A DNA stretch of 64,000 nucleotides from Paragyromitra xinjiangensis (Eukaryota; Ascomycota; Pezizomycetes; Pezizales; Discinaceae): positions 186,001 to 250,000 of the forward strand of contig JBCAMK010000021.1 of assembly GCA_038503065.1 (NCBI GenBank), given 5' to 3'. The notes under the pieces were generated by a model. It saw only the letters and a list, made by a program, of their open reading frames with translations, made no database searches and was not told where the DNA came from. Positions 36,816 through 47,927 of the stretch are shown piece by piece; the stretch's first letter is position 1; each line of letters opens with the position of its first letter. Made by a program: the position numbers and the translations under genes.

Positions 36816-37048
36816 TTTCATTAGATACTGGGAGATGTGGCGGCTCGCCGCCACCAAACAGTATCGTAATGCAACCCCAAATCAACAAACCATAAAATCA
36901 AAGCAATAACTTCTGCCCGATGAATATTCAATATGCGTAGCTGTTAGTATCTCACTGCTGCTATGGCCGATTTAGTTGTTTTAGAGTCGTTTCACAGCGA
37001 TTTTTGGTGGGGCGTGGCTTGTTGCAACATTTCCCAGTACTTGATGAA
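36816..37048 (+). mobile_element. MITE family M5, copy 2
   Basis: About 233 bp, same orientation as the copy at 34549. The left end is TTTCATTAGATACTGGGAG, with a GGCGGCTCGCCGCC palindromic variant near it; the right end is TTTCCCAGTACTTGATGAA. It shares the internal ATCGTAATGCAACCCCAAAT and TTAGTATCTCACTGCTGCTA blocks. A TTAGGG doublet lies just outside the left end. Confidence 0.8.
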
Positions 37049-37062
37049 CCAGTCCAGGTATG

Positions 37063-37189
37063 TACTCGTATTCTCATGACGTTTTTAAAACGGGCTGCCT
37101 CTGCATCTCATATAAAATAGGTAGATTCAGGGCAGTTTGTATGGTATGCAAACCTGGCCCATTTTAAAAACGTCATGAGAATACGAGTA
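37063..37189 (-). mobile_element. MITE family M2, copy 1
   Basis: 127 bp, TA at both edges, arms of about 33 bp: TACTCGTATTCTCATGACGT at the left and ACGTCATGAGAATACGAGTA at the right. The centre is GC-richer. An inverted copy of the same length sits at 38418. Confidence 0.9.
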
Positions 37190-37524
37190 TGATAAGGTCA
37201 CGTTTCAAATTGTCCGAAACATTTTTTCGCACATTATTTTAAACTCCGTTTGACCCGTTTTAAACCAGAAGTACGCAGGAAACCGCTAATCATTGAAAAT
37301 CAAACTAAATGCACTTGAAGGTCATCACACTATTAATCAATCGATTGATTGATTGATCCATTCATCCATCAAGTACCGTCATCTCACTACCGTATCATCC
37401 GATTGCCTGCCCCAGACAAGGTCGAGATTCTTAGACGGACCGACAGGCGTACTCTATAGTTATTTTAGTCCTGTTTGATGAAGCAATTTTCGGTATCCCG
37501 GGCAACTATGTTAATCCTCTTAAA

Positions 37525-37738
37525 GTACCGTAAAGTCTCGGTGGTAACAAATTGGCCTGGGCTAGGCAGTTCTAAATCAGCCTTCGGAGAAGCTCGAAGA
37601 GGTGCTGGAAACAGTTGTTTAGTACAAGAAATTACTGTCCCAATCAACTACTCACTCGCCCGATGGGGTAATTTCAATTAAACTATTTCAGTATAGCCTA
37701 GCCTAGGCCAATTCGTTATTACCGGGACTTTACGGTAC
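37525..37738. mobile_element. MITE family M4 (single copy)
   Basis: 214 bp with inverted ends of about 42 bp: GTACCGTAAAGTCTCGGTGG on the left, answered by CCGGGACTTTACGGTAC on the right, with inner AATTGGCCTGGGCTAGG / CCTAGCCTAGGCCAATT. TA sits inside each GTAC end, consistent with a TA target. The small frames inside are not genes. Confidence 0.8.
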
Positions 37739-38244
37739 ATCAAATGGAATACCAGCCTAATTATCAAAGCAACATTCATCCACAATAACGGGGCCAGAAA
37801 CTTTTGAAATACCTAGCCCGGTTGTGTTTGTTAGGCTGAGATGTTATTGCGAATTTTAGCTCCGGTTATCGGTCCGTGTTGGCTGTGTCATATATAGTTT
37901 CACTTCAATGTGTTCTGGCCCATTTACAAAAAATATACCTCAAAAGAAGACCAAAATGCGCGCCAGCTGGAAATCTGCAGTGCCCCTAAGCTTCTGGTAA
38001 AATTGGCCTGTATCTTATGGCTAGTGGGACCTATTTGGGCACAGAGCGGATAGCACTCCGAGAATTTGATACCTTGTTTATCATTGAGCTTCTGCTCCAT
38101 GAAATAGATAAACCCAAGTGGGCAAGTAAGCGAGTGGAGGGGTACCCTAGTAGCGTTTAATCCTATAGCTACATGTACCTGCTCCTCATATTGTTTCGGG
38201 GTTAAGGTACTCATGAAGAGAAACAGCTCCAAATTCTACGTGCT

Positions 38245-38419
38245 TAGACACCTTCACGGTCCACCCGGACACCCCCCTCACCCGGACAGCTGACGGGAAT
38301 AGGAAAGTTTCTAGCGTTGCAACCGGCTTCTTTGCTGCTCAAGCAGGAATTCTCTACCAAATATTAACCAATCATCGTCTGTCCGGGTGAGGGGGGTGTC
38401 CGGGTGGACCGTCCATCTA
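38245..38419 (+). mobile_element. MITE family M1, copy 4 (right end disturbed)
   Basis: Starts TAGACACCTTCACGGTCC. The core is nearly identical to the copy at 2418. The right arm reads GGTGGACCGTCCATCTA, lacking the usual GAAGGCG, and runs directly into the M2 element beginning at 38418. Confidence 0.8.
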
Positions 38420-38544
38420 CTCATATTCTCGTGACGTTTTTAAAATGGGCCAGGTTTGCATACCATACAAACTGCCCTGAATCTACCTATTTTATATGAG
38501 ATGCAGAGGCAGCCCGTTTTAAAAACGTCATGAGAATACGAGTA
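38418..38544 (+). mobile_element. MITE family M2, copy 2
   Basis: 127 bp, same length as and inverse to the copy at 37063. It starts TACTCATATTCTCGTGACGT and ends ACGTCATGAGAATACGAGTA. Its first TA is the last TA of M1 copy 4, suggesting it inserted into the terminal TA of that element. Confidence 0.9.
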
Positions 38545-39029
38545 GCTGGTCTTCACCGCAAGCAGAGGTAAGAAATGATCTACTCTCGATATGGCTCATC
38601 TGCTAGTGGTCTATAACCCGAGTGGTTGGATATACTTAGTGGTAGATCTGTCTATCTATCAGCTACCATTCCTTTGTAGGCGTGCCGGCCGATGTACGGC
38701 TACGTAATCCCATGGCCATATGGACCAATATTGTTTAGTTCAGGCGTCAAGTACCTGGAAAACACACTACGCATGGACCTTAAAAATGAAAGATTAAGTA
38801 TAAGGTTTGACTGGTCAGAAAAACTCGCATACAGCCTACATTTTCAGATAGTTTTTGCCTCCTCCGAGTCAGCTTGTGGTAAGATAGAGAACAGACACCT
38901 TGTGGGGGAGGGGGGGGGTTTCTTCGATTTCGCATCGAACTGCCTTTGGTTTAGCCGAGTGGCAATCTATAACCCTTTTCTCGGGCAAATTTTGTGTTTT
39001 TAGAGGTAACCAATATTCTATATACTTAC

Positions 39030-39215
39030 TATCTTTGACTACCCAACGGCCCAAACGGCCCAAAAATCTTGCCCCATATTCGATTAGATGGGGGTTGGCA
39101 TGATGTTTGGATGGCGGAGAAACAATGGGGTTAGGTAGATTCAAACCGCCCAATCAAATATGGGGTAAGATTTTTTGGGCCGGTAGACGATTTGGGCTGT
39201 TGGCTGGTCAAAGAT
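39030..39215. mobile_element. MITE family M7
   Basis: About 186 bp with imperfect arms of about 65 bp: TATCTTTGACTACCCAACGG at the left and CTGTTGGCTGGTCAAAGATA at the right, both containing a GGCCCAAAAA...CTTRCCCCATATT block. TA at both edges. A diverged partial relative is at about 2898-2985. Confidence 0.75.
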
Positions 39216-39643
39216 ACTCATGCAGCCGGTTTGAAGTCGCGTTGCCTAGGCTGGCAAGATCTGGTGGGAAAGCCATTTCTATTGGTTGAAGGCAGTCTCG
39301 GCAGTCTCTTACACCTCTGTGGCATCTTCTTGGTGCCCTTTTGACACCTCTCTTTCCTCCATAGCGCCTTTAGGATATTGATTCTGAACAAGATACCACT
39401 GTTTTCTGGCATTTGTATGCAAAACCCTTAGATTCAGACAGCCTCGCCAAATCTTTAGTTGGGAATAGGAAGTTTCCTATCCAGGAAGCGCGACCCCAAA
39501 ACGGCAGCATGAGTATGCCCTACCATAATTACCTAAAAATGCATTTGAGTGGCAACGGTTTTTGATCCGCACCGCGGTGGCGCTTTACAACTTGGCCAAA
39601 TTCAAACCCCTGTTTTCAGGTACTTAAGGTGGAGCATATAAGT

Positions 39644-39764
39644 TATACTCGTAATTGACTAACGTTTGTGCACCAGGCTGGGCCTACATACCATACAAAA
39701 TCATAGGAAGTGTATGGGGCACGGGCCCAGCCCGGTGCACAAACGTCAGTCATTTACGAGTATA
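39644..39764. mobile_element. MITE family M3
   Basis: 121 bp, arms of about 50 bp: TATACTCGTAATTGACTAAC at the left, GTCAGTCATTTACGAGTATA at the right, with inner GTTTGTGCACCAGGCTGGGC paired to GCCCAGCCCGGTGCACAAAC. It shares its outermost TACTCGTA with family M2, suggesting a common transposase. Confidence 0.85.
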
Positions 39765-40123
39765 TAACCCGCAAAATACGTAAAACATTTTTCTAATCTC
39801 TCACTAGATGGCCGTTGCGTAACCCCGATCATGCAAGGCAAAGCCTAACTAGCTAAACCAGCCCCGGCATATTACAAAAAAATCCAATCGTTAATCGCTG
39901 AGTTATTACGCTATTATTATCGTGCCTCCGACTATATTATCCCTTCCACCAATGCAGCTCCCTACTTCCCAACCATAAATAAGGCTCACCCGCGCCTCCC
40001 ACTGAACTTTCAATCAAGCCAGCTCCCTCCCTCCTCAACAGACTATGATCTCGGGTTTGCACTGTATCACCCTATAAAACCTCATTTATCTCCGTCATGA
40101 AAGAACCTTGATCTACCTCACTC

Positions 40124-40259
40124 TGCCATCACGCCTTCCATAAAATCAACAATCTCGGAATCAACAAATCCCTGGGTCCGAGAAATTCTATCAAGTCTCC
40201 GATCCAGTGGTTTGTTGATTTCGGGTATCCCAGTGACTTTTATGGAAGGCGTGATGGCA
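40124..40259. repeat. Inverted repeat, 21-bp stem (MITE-like)
   Basis: TGCCATCACGCCTTCCATAA at the left pairs with TTATGGAAGGCGTGATGGCA at the right; 136 bp overall. A further inner pair AATCAACAAA / TTTGTTGATT lies inside. The flanks on both sides show residual complementarity, so the original element may have been larger. Confidence 0.7.
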
Positions 40260-40300
40260 AGAGAGGTGGGTCGAAACGTATGTCTTTTATTCTTGGACTG

Positions 40301-40371
40301 TAATTAAAAACTCGGAATGAATTGACAGGATTGCGTTGCAATTGTGGCAACCAATTCCGAGTTTTTAATTG
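40301..40371. repeat. Short inverted repeat
   Basis: TAATTAAAAACTCGGAAT at the left and ATTCCGAGTTTTTAATT at the right, 71 bp overall, only about 40 bp beyond the 40124 inverted repeat. Role unknown; could be a small element or a hairpin. Confidence 0.65.
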
Positions 40372-41527
40372 TGGCCTGGCACAAAAATGGTGATAGAGTG
40401 GTGTAGGTTGTGGGGTGATTTAGTGTTGACCTGGGTTCATAATCTATTGGGGGGGTGGGGTAGGAGGACCTGGGTATTAGACTAGGCTACGTGTATACGT
40501 ATGATCATGTTGTACGGCTTTTTTAGTATCGATAGAGACAGAGGTGTTAGTTAGATGTTGCGGAAATATTGAATTGGGCTTTTTGTATTGTGGCTGTGGG
40601 GCAAACAAACTCAAGGTACAATTGATAATTGATGCGAATACGCGCATTTACTGCTGATGTTGATGGGACATGATCACCTAACTACTGGCTAATTGCATGA
40701 GACTACTTAGTGGTGAGCTTTTGTGGATAAAAGCACCAAATATGGACCAAGGGATATAGTTAGTGGCTTCACTTAACTATATGTACCACCATATATTGGT
40801 GCCAAGGTAATCCCGGTTATGTGTTGTAAAACTAGTTACGCCTCCTTTGTGTGCTTCTTGGTGAGTGATCGTCTGTGTCACGAAACAGGGGTTTGACCAC
40901 ATTCATGAGTTTCCATAGCGCCCTATTATAGCTAGATATTCTCACCCTACAACAGTTCTAAGGTACAGAAATTCGCTTCTAAATTGTGGTAAACGTGATC
41001 GCGATTTTCCGATGCAAATTCTCAGCACCTACACTGAATTCAGCACGTGACACCTGATTTAGTGAATTAACTCATTGCAGACAGCCTAATAAAACGTGAT
41101 ATTTCTCAGTATACGCTGGATTCAAGGACTGGTTCTATCTAACCTCAACCTCGTCTTAATTTTTAGTGCAATATAATATTATAGTATTCGGCTTGTAGAA
41201 CCGAACAGTGACGAGCAGTGACTCCACCATCAGCGGCATGCCAAACGATTTGTCACCTTAAACCATTTCGTGACAAAGTTTCAGCGTTTTCTCTATATAT
41301 ATTTTAGGGTTAGGGTTCTGGCTTTGTTGCTTGCTGTCTCAGGCTTCACGACTCACCACATCCAGCGCAGGTTTATTGCTGTCGAAATTTAGTTCTTCTG
41401 AACCCTCTATCCTCTCACCATAAAGGCTCGAGCCTGTCTGCTACCCCAGATCGCCTAATGAGGGTTTGTTTTGTCAGTAATCCTCCCTTTCTAGTTTCCG
41501 AAGATCTGCATCTCACTTTCTTAGAGA
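40372..41527. other. Promoter-side region of the 41528 gene
   Basis: No gene seen. Contains TATATATATTTTAGGGTTAG near 41295-41315, about 200 bp upstream of the ATG, and pyrimidine-rich sequence directly before the start. Confidence 0.35.
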
Positions 41528-42829
41528 ATGATCCCTAGTAACTCCTCAACCAACCAAGGTGGTGTTTTCCCACTTCTCAGCCTTCCGAACGAGTTAATCC
41601 TCCTCATCGCCTCATACCTGGGCACCGATGCACAAGCTATATACCGACTCGTCTGCGCGAATCGCAGGCTATCATGGCTCTTGACACCCCACCTCTACGA
41701 CGCGCTCTTCAGTAATCGATACATCCATCGCGCAGATGGGGTTCTTATCAAGGCAGCAAGATTGGGTCAGGAAAATATTATCAGATTAATATTGGAGAGG
41801 GGACACAATATGGGCCCGTCAAATTTATTCCAGGATTCTGCACCCTATGTGGCTGCGAATGTGGGCAATGCCAGCGTGATCAGACTCATGCTAGAGTACA
41901 CCACCGAAGACCTATTGAATTCGAGGAGCCCGATGCATGATAGCGGGCGGACTCTGCTCCTTGTAGCAGCGATCCAAGGACACATAGAAGTAGTCAAGGC
42001 CTTGTTTGAAAAAGGCGACAGGGCCATGCTTCTTGCCCAGTCCACGTTGAGGAGGGGAAAACGTGAGGAGACAGCACTCCACTATGCGGCGTCCTGGGGG
42101 CACAGCGAACTGGTGGAGTTCTTGTTGGAGCAGGGGGCTATGGCGAATGTGAAAACATCCGAGGAGGGTATAACTCCTCTACAGAAAGTAGCCGAGAATA
42201 GTAGTTACTTGATGTTATGCGAAGACCGCGACCCCGTACCTATTATCAAGACTCTCTTGGCGAACGGTGCAGATGCCACATTGGTTGATAATTTAGGGAG
42301 GACGCCGATCCATTTTGCATGTTTGAATGAATTACACTGGTCCTCGATGGAAAAACTGGTCGAGGTTGCGCTGGAGGGCTGGGAAAGAAATCGAGCTGTG
42401 GCTATGATGCGAGGGGGAACCTTGCTAAGAAAATCACACAAAGCGGTTGTTAAGCTGTTCCAAGAGAACGGTGTTGATATCAACGCCAAAGACAATACCG
42501 GCAGAACTGCGCTCCACTACGCGGCAGAATCTCAAGAGGCTTACATGATCCAAACGCTGTTGAATTTAGGGGCTAATGTCAACGCGAGAACTTTAAAAGG
42601 AGAAACTGCAGTTTGGTTAGCCGCGAACAAGTTTCAAGCCATCGAAAGAATGCGTCTATCAGAGACATGGAGCTGCTGGAGAATGATGCCGAAGCCAACA
42701 TGGAAGGTGTTAAGGGCAGTTCAACTCTTAATGTGGGCAAGCTTAAATAGTAGAAATAGGAATTTGCTCAGCGCCGCGTGGTGGTTTTTAACAGGGTCCC
42801 AAGGCTCACCCGAAAACTCCGTTTCTTGA
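41528..42829 (+). CDS. F-box / ankyrin protein, C-terminus frameshifted
   Basis: Single exon, 433 residues. An F-box-like N-terminus (LSLPNELILLIASYLGTDAQAIYRLVCANRRLSWLLTPHLY in pieces, residues about 17-57) is followed by about 7 ankyrin repeats from residue 75 to 375. After FQAIERM (about 42650) the ankyrin pattern is lost and the tail is Trp/Arg-rich. In the next frame the DNA reads DMELLENDAEANMEGVKGS, which is ankyrin-like, so a frameshift near 42625-42665 has replaced the original end. Paralogue of the gene at 44586: both share a NGADxTLxDxLGR repeat and a GVDIxAxDxxGRTxLHYA repeat. Probably still translated as a shortened adaptor, or decaying. Confidence 0.75.
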   Translation: MIPSNSSTNQGGVFPLLSLPNELILLIASYLGTDAQAIYRLVCANRRLSWLLTPHLYDALFSNRYIHRADGVLIKAARLGQENIIRLILERGHNMGPSNLFQDSAPYVAANVGNASVIRLMLEYTTEDLLNSRSPMHDSGRTLLLVAAIQGHIEVVKALFEKGDRAMLLAQSTLRRGKREETALHYAASWGHSELVEFLLEQGAMANVKTSEEGITPLQKVAENSSYLMLCEDRDPVPIIKTLLANGADATLVDNLGRTPIHFACLNELHWSSMEKLVEVALEGWERNRAVAMMRGGTLLRKSHKAVVKLFQENGVDINAKDNTGRTALHYAAESQEAYMIQTLLNLGANVNARTLKGETAVWLAANKFQAIERMRLSETWSCWRMMPKPTWKVLRAVQLLMWASLNSRNRNLLSAAWWFLTGSQGSPENSVS

Positions 42830-44585
42830 ATTTTTTTGTCTTTGGGCTCGAGCTAGGTGTTCATCTCACCCCTCAATCATTTCACGGTGTCCATTGAACG
42901 AATGAAGTTCTCTTTGTAGGTTTAGTGTTAGTCTAGGTGTAGTAGTTTAGTCGTTTACATAATTGATGTAGATTTTATAGCTAGGGGGTGGTACTGGTGC
43001 CAGTACGGCTTCAGACAAATTTCAATATCTAGCCATGCCTCTCGAACTCATAAAGACTAACATCCTTAGTAATACCAGCTGACTCTATCTGAGAATTTAG
43101 CCTAATCATGCCAGTCCCACCAAAAATATAATTAAGAACCTCGCTAGTACACCGTAGTACACAGGGATACAGTCCAGAGCTTAGAGTATAATCCAAGCCC
43201 CGGGTTTTGTCCACGCCATAACTTGATAAAACTAATAAAAAGTAAAATTAAAGGAACCTACTTTAGGGATGAGCTTACTTCCCAATTGAGAAATTTTACA
43301 TATAAACCAACGTACTTACATATAAAAACGTAATTGAAGGTGTTGTGCCTATGAAATCAAGTTTAGATAACCTTTTTTAGTGGGTATAATCGATATCTAG
43401 CTATAGTGCTTGGTAGATTTTCAGCTTCGGGAGTTTTGTCTACGGAACATACCCATTCGTTCTCGTCCCTAATGGTGCACAGCACAGTGGGAACTACAGA
43501 CTTCCTATTAATAGTAACGTTATAAATAGAGAGCTGCTGTTCATGGTTAGGCGAGTAATCTTGATGGCTGCTTATACAGGAACCCTCACAAACAATGACT
43601 ATTAGAGATTGTGTACTTCTCAGATCATTAGTCCTTTTGACTTTTCATGGTGTCTACATTGAAGCTGTCCCATGAGTTTTGGTGGCGCGTATTCTTCCCA
43701 ATCACGAAAACCTCTTAGGAGCCCCTTTGCGTTGTCATAATCAAAAATAGCCGAAAATTGACAGCATAGTCAAAACGCCACCTAGCACGAGCAGTTTGCC
43801 GTATCGAAAATACGATACAAACCTGCATGAGAACTAGTTAGAGCAGCCTAACTCGGCTGCCCTCCTAAAAACGGCAGCTAAACATATCTTAGACTATATC
43901 AGTCCTATTACGGACTTCAATACATCAGATTAATATATTACATCAAAATACAGTATTATTGCAAGTCCGACCCCTAGGCTACCAACTACTAAATATTATT
44001 GAAGTGCACGCTTTAATTTGTTAATAACTAGATATGCTAGTGCGACAAGTTCCGAGCCTAGTTGAGAAGCGGTGTCTTATGCCCTACATAAGCGTAGATC
44101 TAGATAGTTTCACAAGAGAAAATTTCCTCGATACCTAAACGGCTTGTTACCCCGACGAGGAAAATAATGCACAAATAACGTGTTTCACATAATCGTCCTT
44201 AGTAAGCAGGTAGACAAGCAGGTAGTTCTACTAAGAATAGTACAACGAATGGATGACTTAAGCGATGCACTATATATCTAGTAACCAAAAAAACATACTA
44301 GTCTAGATAGAAGAGGCTTCGCATCAATTCCCTGGAGTGTGGGATTTAAGAACACTTGTCTAAATCTAGAAACACCTTTATGTAATACTTACGGTCAGAG
44401 TAACACAGAGCTCAAGTTGTCTCGTTATGTTTGGTGCCACCTCACTAGCAAAAGATTCTACGCACTATTAAGCAGGCACAGGACCAACGGGAGACTATAC
44501 GGTATCATTAACTTTTCTTCCCCCCCGTCTTGAGCGCCGTCAAGACTATCCATTACACTGTTAGCCCATTACCAATACGTCAGTC
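42830..44585. other. AT-rich intergenic between F-box-ankyrin paralogues
   Basis: 1.76 kb, no supported gene; the minus-strand frame at 43029-43214 has no features. Promoter of the 44586 gene presumably lies at its right end. Confidence 0.4.
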
Positions 44586-45971
44586 ATGTTTCGCCATATC
44601 CGTCGCTTTTCTGCCGTTCTATCCCCTCCTCGAAAGAACCCCACTGGTGTCTTATTAGTCGATCTCCCGAATCAACTTATCTTCATGATCGTTTCTTACT
44701 TGGATAGCAAAAGTCTAAAGCGCTTCGTCCTCACTAGCCGCTATATGTCATGGCTTCTTTCAGAGCATCTATACAGTCAGATTGACATGGGGACCCCCGA
44801 AACCATCATACCTTGCTGTGGCCTTTACATGACTCCAGCACGAGGGTATAGAGATGCTCCAGCACGTCTACTTAAAATGGAGGCCAGTCTAAAAGCCAAC
44901 TACATCGACGGAGATATTCCGCTTCATCTAGCCGCTAGAGCAGGGCATACACGTATTACCAGGTTTTTGATGGAGCAAGAAGATGCGGACAAGGCGGCAA
45001 TAACTCTGAATAATGATGGGTTTTCGCCGCTGCACGTCGCAGCACAACATGGCCATGCGGAGGTTCTCAGGGTTATATTAGAGAAAGGGATCGACCCTAA
45101 CCACTTCGGCAACATTAAGTTCAAAAGAAACCAGGAACCTTACTATTCGGCGACAGCTCTCCACTACGCAGCTGTATTTGGGGAAGAGGCAGCGATGGCA
45201 GTACTGTTGGAGAATGGTGCTGGGGTAGATTATAGGGCGCAAAACCGAGAAAACCACACACCCTTTCATTGGGTAGCCATGAATTACCATTCCCTAGCCA
45301 ACGCTGAGTCGGTCACCAAAATTCTCTTAGCGAATGGTGCAGATGTCACACTTACCGATAGCCTCGGGAGAAACGCGTTTCATATCATGTCCATACGCGC
45401 GGAGGCCCAGACGAAGCCCGCCCACGAGCACATCGAGATAATACCCAAACCCGGACGGGGTAAACCTGCATCTGATCGACAAACAAAGCCTGCCCAAGTA
45501 AAAAAATCCCACAAGATGATTTCGGCACTAATGCTCGAATACGGTGTCGACATTGATGCTCGAGATACAAGCGGGAGAACTCCACTACACTACGCAGTAA
45601 CCCTTCGAGAGGAACATACCATCCATAACCTACTGGATCTAGGAGCCGATATCAACAAAAAAACGATTCCGACCCCGGAAGCGCAGCGGCCCTGGCAGAA
45701 TGATCCGGAAACACCGATTTGCCTAGCTTTGCATATTTTGTATTGGTCATGGTCCAGTGAACACGAGAAGACAAGGCATATCATTAAATTACTAGTAAAG
45801 CGCGGTGCCGCTCTAAACATCACAAATATCCACGGGGAAACCCCACTGGGCACCGTGGAACGAAGGGTTGAGTCGAGTGGAGAGAAAGAACTACTCAGAT
45901 TTATGCAACGGAGAGGCGTTTCTTTTCTGAGTTTCCTATGTTGGCAAAGCTGGCTGGAGCACATCATGTGA
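44586..45971 (+). CDS. F-box / ankyrin-repeat protein
   Basis: Single exon, 461 residues, ATG at 44586. A basic N-terminus (MFRHIRRFSAVLSPPRK) precedes an F-box-like motif (LVDLPNQLIFMIVSYLDSKS, residues about 24-62) and about 8 ankyrin repeats (first clear one DGDIPLHLAARAGHTRITRF). A spacer rich in Lys and Pro (about residues 280-315) interrupts the repeats. Same-strand paralogue of the gene at 41528, diverged beyond nucleotide similarity but with matching repeat order. Expected role as a ubiquitin-ligase substrate adaptor is from the family, not shown here. Confidence 0.82.
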   Translation: MFRHIRRFSAVLSPPRKNPTGVLLVDLPNQLIFMIVSYLDSKSLKRFVLTSRYMSWLLSEHLYSQIDMGTPETIIPCCGLYMTPARGYRDAPARLLKMEASLKANYIDGDIPLHLAARAGHTRITRFLMEQEDADKAAITLNNDGFSPLHVAAQHGHAEVLRVILEKGIDPNHFGNIKFKRNQEPYYSATALHYAAVFGEEAAMAVLLENGAGVDYRAQNRENHTPFHWVAMNYHSLANAESVTKILLANGADVTLTDSLGRNAFHIMSIRAEAQTKPAHEHIEIIPKPGRGKPASDRQTKPAQVKKSHKMISALMLEYGVDIDARDTSGRTPLHYAVTLREEHTIHNLLDLGADINKKTIPTPEAQRPWQNDPETPICLALHILYWSWSSEHEKTRHIIKLLVKRGAALNITNIHGETPLGTVERRVESSGEKELLRFMQRRGVSFLSFLCWQSWLEHIM

Positions 45972-47749
45972 CATGCGATGAATCTGGGGCGCGTCGCAGA
46001 GATATAGCTAGAGATTGATGTTCATAATGGTCAATGATGAAAAAATTCTTAGATCACTGTAGAGCCTGAGATATACAGTAAAAACCATCGTAATTCCATG
46101 TCGCCCGTGTCCCTGTCAAGGCCCAGGAAAAGCCGAAATCCCTGCAGTAGGAAAGAAGACCCTGGAATCATGACAGGGTGAAATTATGATAAGTTCTACT
46201 GTTGTTCATCATAACTGCAACCCAAAATATGTCTTTTAACAGGCGATGAGGTTTTGCTGTAATATTGGGCACGTAAGGAGGAATAGAATATTCGATTGCT
46301 TGCTTGCTAGAGGTGAGCAATACGACTTCTATCTGAATAGCCCTCTCGGGTGCCCGTGTGCCCGTGTGCCCGTGTGCCCGTGTGCCTGTCTCTCAGCTAT
46401 TTCCGATCCCGAAGCCACGCCCCGTATCAGGAAGCATCTCCAACAGGTTTATATTAAACCTCTAGACTCAAAAATTTCCCTAGTTAGATCAAATTTAAAT
46501 AGTTCAAGTTTTTAAAGTTTGCTAGCTAGACCCTGTCTCGTTCTCGGCCTATTTTTCGAAATTTCCATAATTATTATATTCTATTCAACACTACATGTAT
46601 AGCTATGGCCAGATATAAGTCAGCCAAGTAGGGGGCAAATGAAAGTAGTCTTATTGCTTATTACGCAATGTATTTTAGCAGCCTCAAAATAAATTAAGAT
46701 ATTTTTGAAAGGGACTTATGGAAGCAAGGATATACGGAAACTAAACATACCAAAAAAGGCGCTCTAGGCATGAACACTTTCATAGACTATCACTCGATTC
46801 TAGACAGCCTTCAGCTGGACCCTAGGTATTATGAGCCTTCTGAGATACATGTAGCGACCATCAGGATGAGCTCAGGGCAACTACGAAAACATGGAGCAGA
46901 AATTGGGATAAATTACATATACCCAAAGCCTCGTAAAATAACGTTCCTTTAGTCGATTCCATTCTCATCATAAAACCCCTCGATTTTACCCATACTACAT
47001 GTATACATATAGATTATCCTGCAGCTGCAATAACAGAAGAAACCTAATCCGGTACCTTACATAAAGTCACATGCCCAAAAAGCTCTCTTTCGGCCTATTT
47101 AAGCAACTCATGAGCTCGGGTCGCTATCCCACATGTACACGAATCCAGCTCAAATTTCAGCAGCGGGGTCAAGAATTCACTACAGATGAGGCACATCACC
47201 CCCTATCTACAACAGAGGTAACACCATCCTGAAGACATCCATCAATTGCAACCACATTACCTTCTAGAGCGAGGAGGATATCATCCCCAGTTACCTCAAA
47301 CCTTTGCCTTTACTTAAACACTCCCCCGGGTCTATCTTCAAAGGGGGGTTCACTGCCAGAACCGAGAGATTATTTGATGGAACTATAGTTGAGATGACTT
47401 CGCTTTATTCGGTGATGTTGCCATACAACAGCATGTAACTGCTCACCATTCGAGAGAGTCTAGGATTCTAACCTTTAGCGGTGAACCACCGAGAATTACA
47501 GTGTCCGCAACACCAGTGGAAGCCCTTCTGGGAGATAAGTCATAACAACAAAAATGAGGGTTTTTCACGAATCAGTGTCCAGATTGGTTTTAAAAGGAAT
47601 CTTCACACGTTCACGCACTGGAAAGCTGATCAAATCGATTACATAGCACTTACCCCCAAATTTAAACATTCGATGGACCCTTAGATAGGCAACTGCGCAA
47701 GCCACCTGACTGAAAGAAGATCATACTTAGAAGAATTCAAGATTCTATA
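45972..47749. other. Intergenic
   Basis: No gene supported. Contains an 8-bp tandem repeat at 46350 and several short frames without features. Confidence 0.35.
46350..46389 (+). repeat. (GTGCCCGT)x5 minisatellite
   Basis: Four perfect GTGCCCGT units and a fifth with one change (GTGCCTGT), in otherwise AT-rich non-coding DNA. Confidence 0.9.
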
Positions 47750-47927
47750 TAGATGCCTTCATGGTCCACCTGGACACCCCCCTCACCCGGACAGCTAACG
47801 GGAATAGGAAAGTTTCTAGCGTTGCAACCGGCTTCTTTGCTGCTCAAGCAGGAATTCTCTACCAAATATTAACCAATCACCGTCTGTCCAGGTGAGGGGG
47901 TGTCCGGGTGGATCGTGAAGGCGTCTA
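47750..47927 (+). mobile_element. MITE family M1, copy 5
   Basis: 178 bp, starts TAGATGCCTTCATGGTCC and ends GTGAAGGCGTCTA, TA at both edges. The core is nearly identical to copies 2 and 4, suggesting recent movement of this subfamily. Confidence 0.85.
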
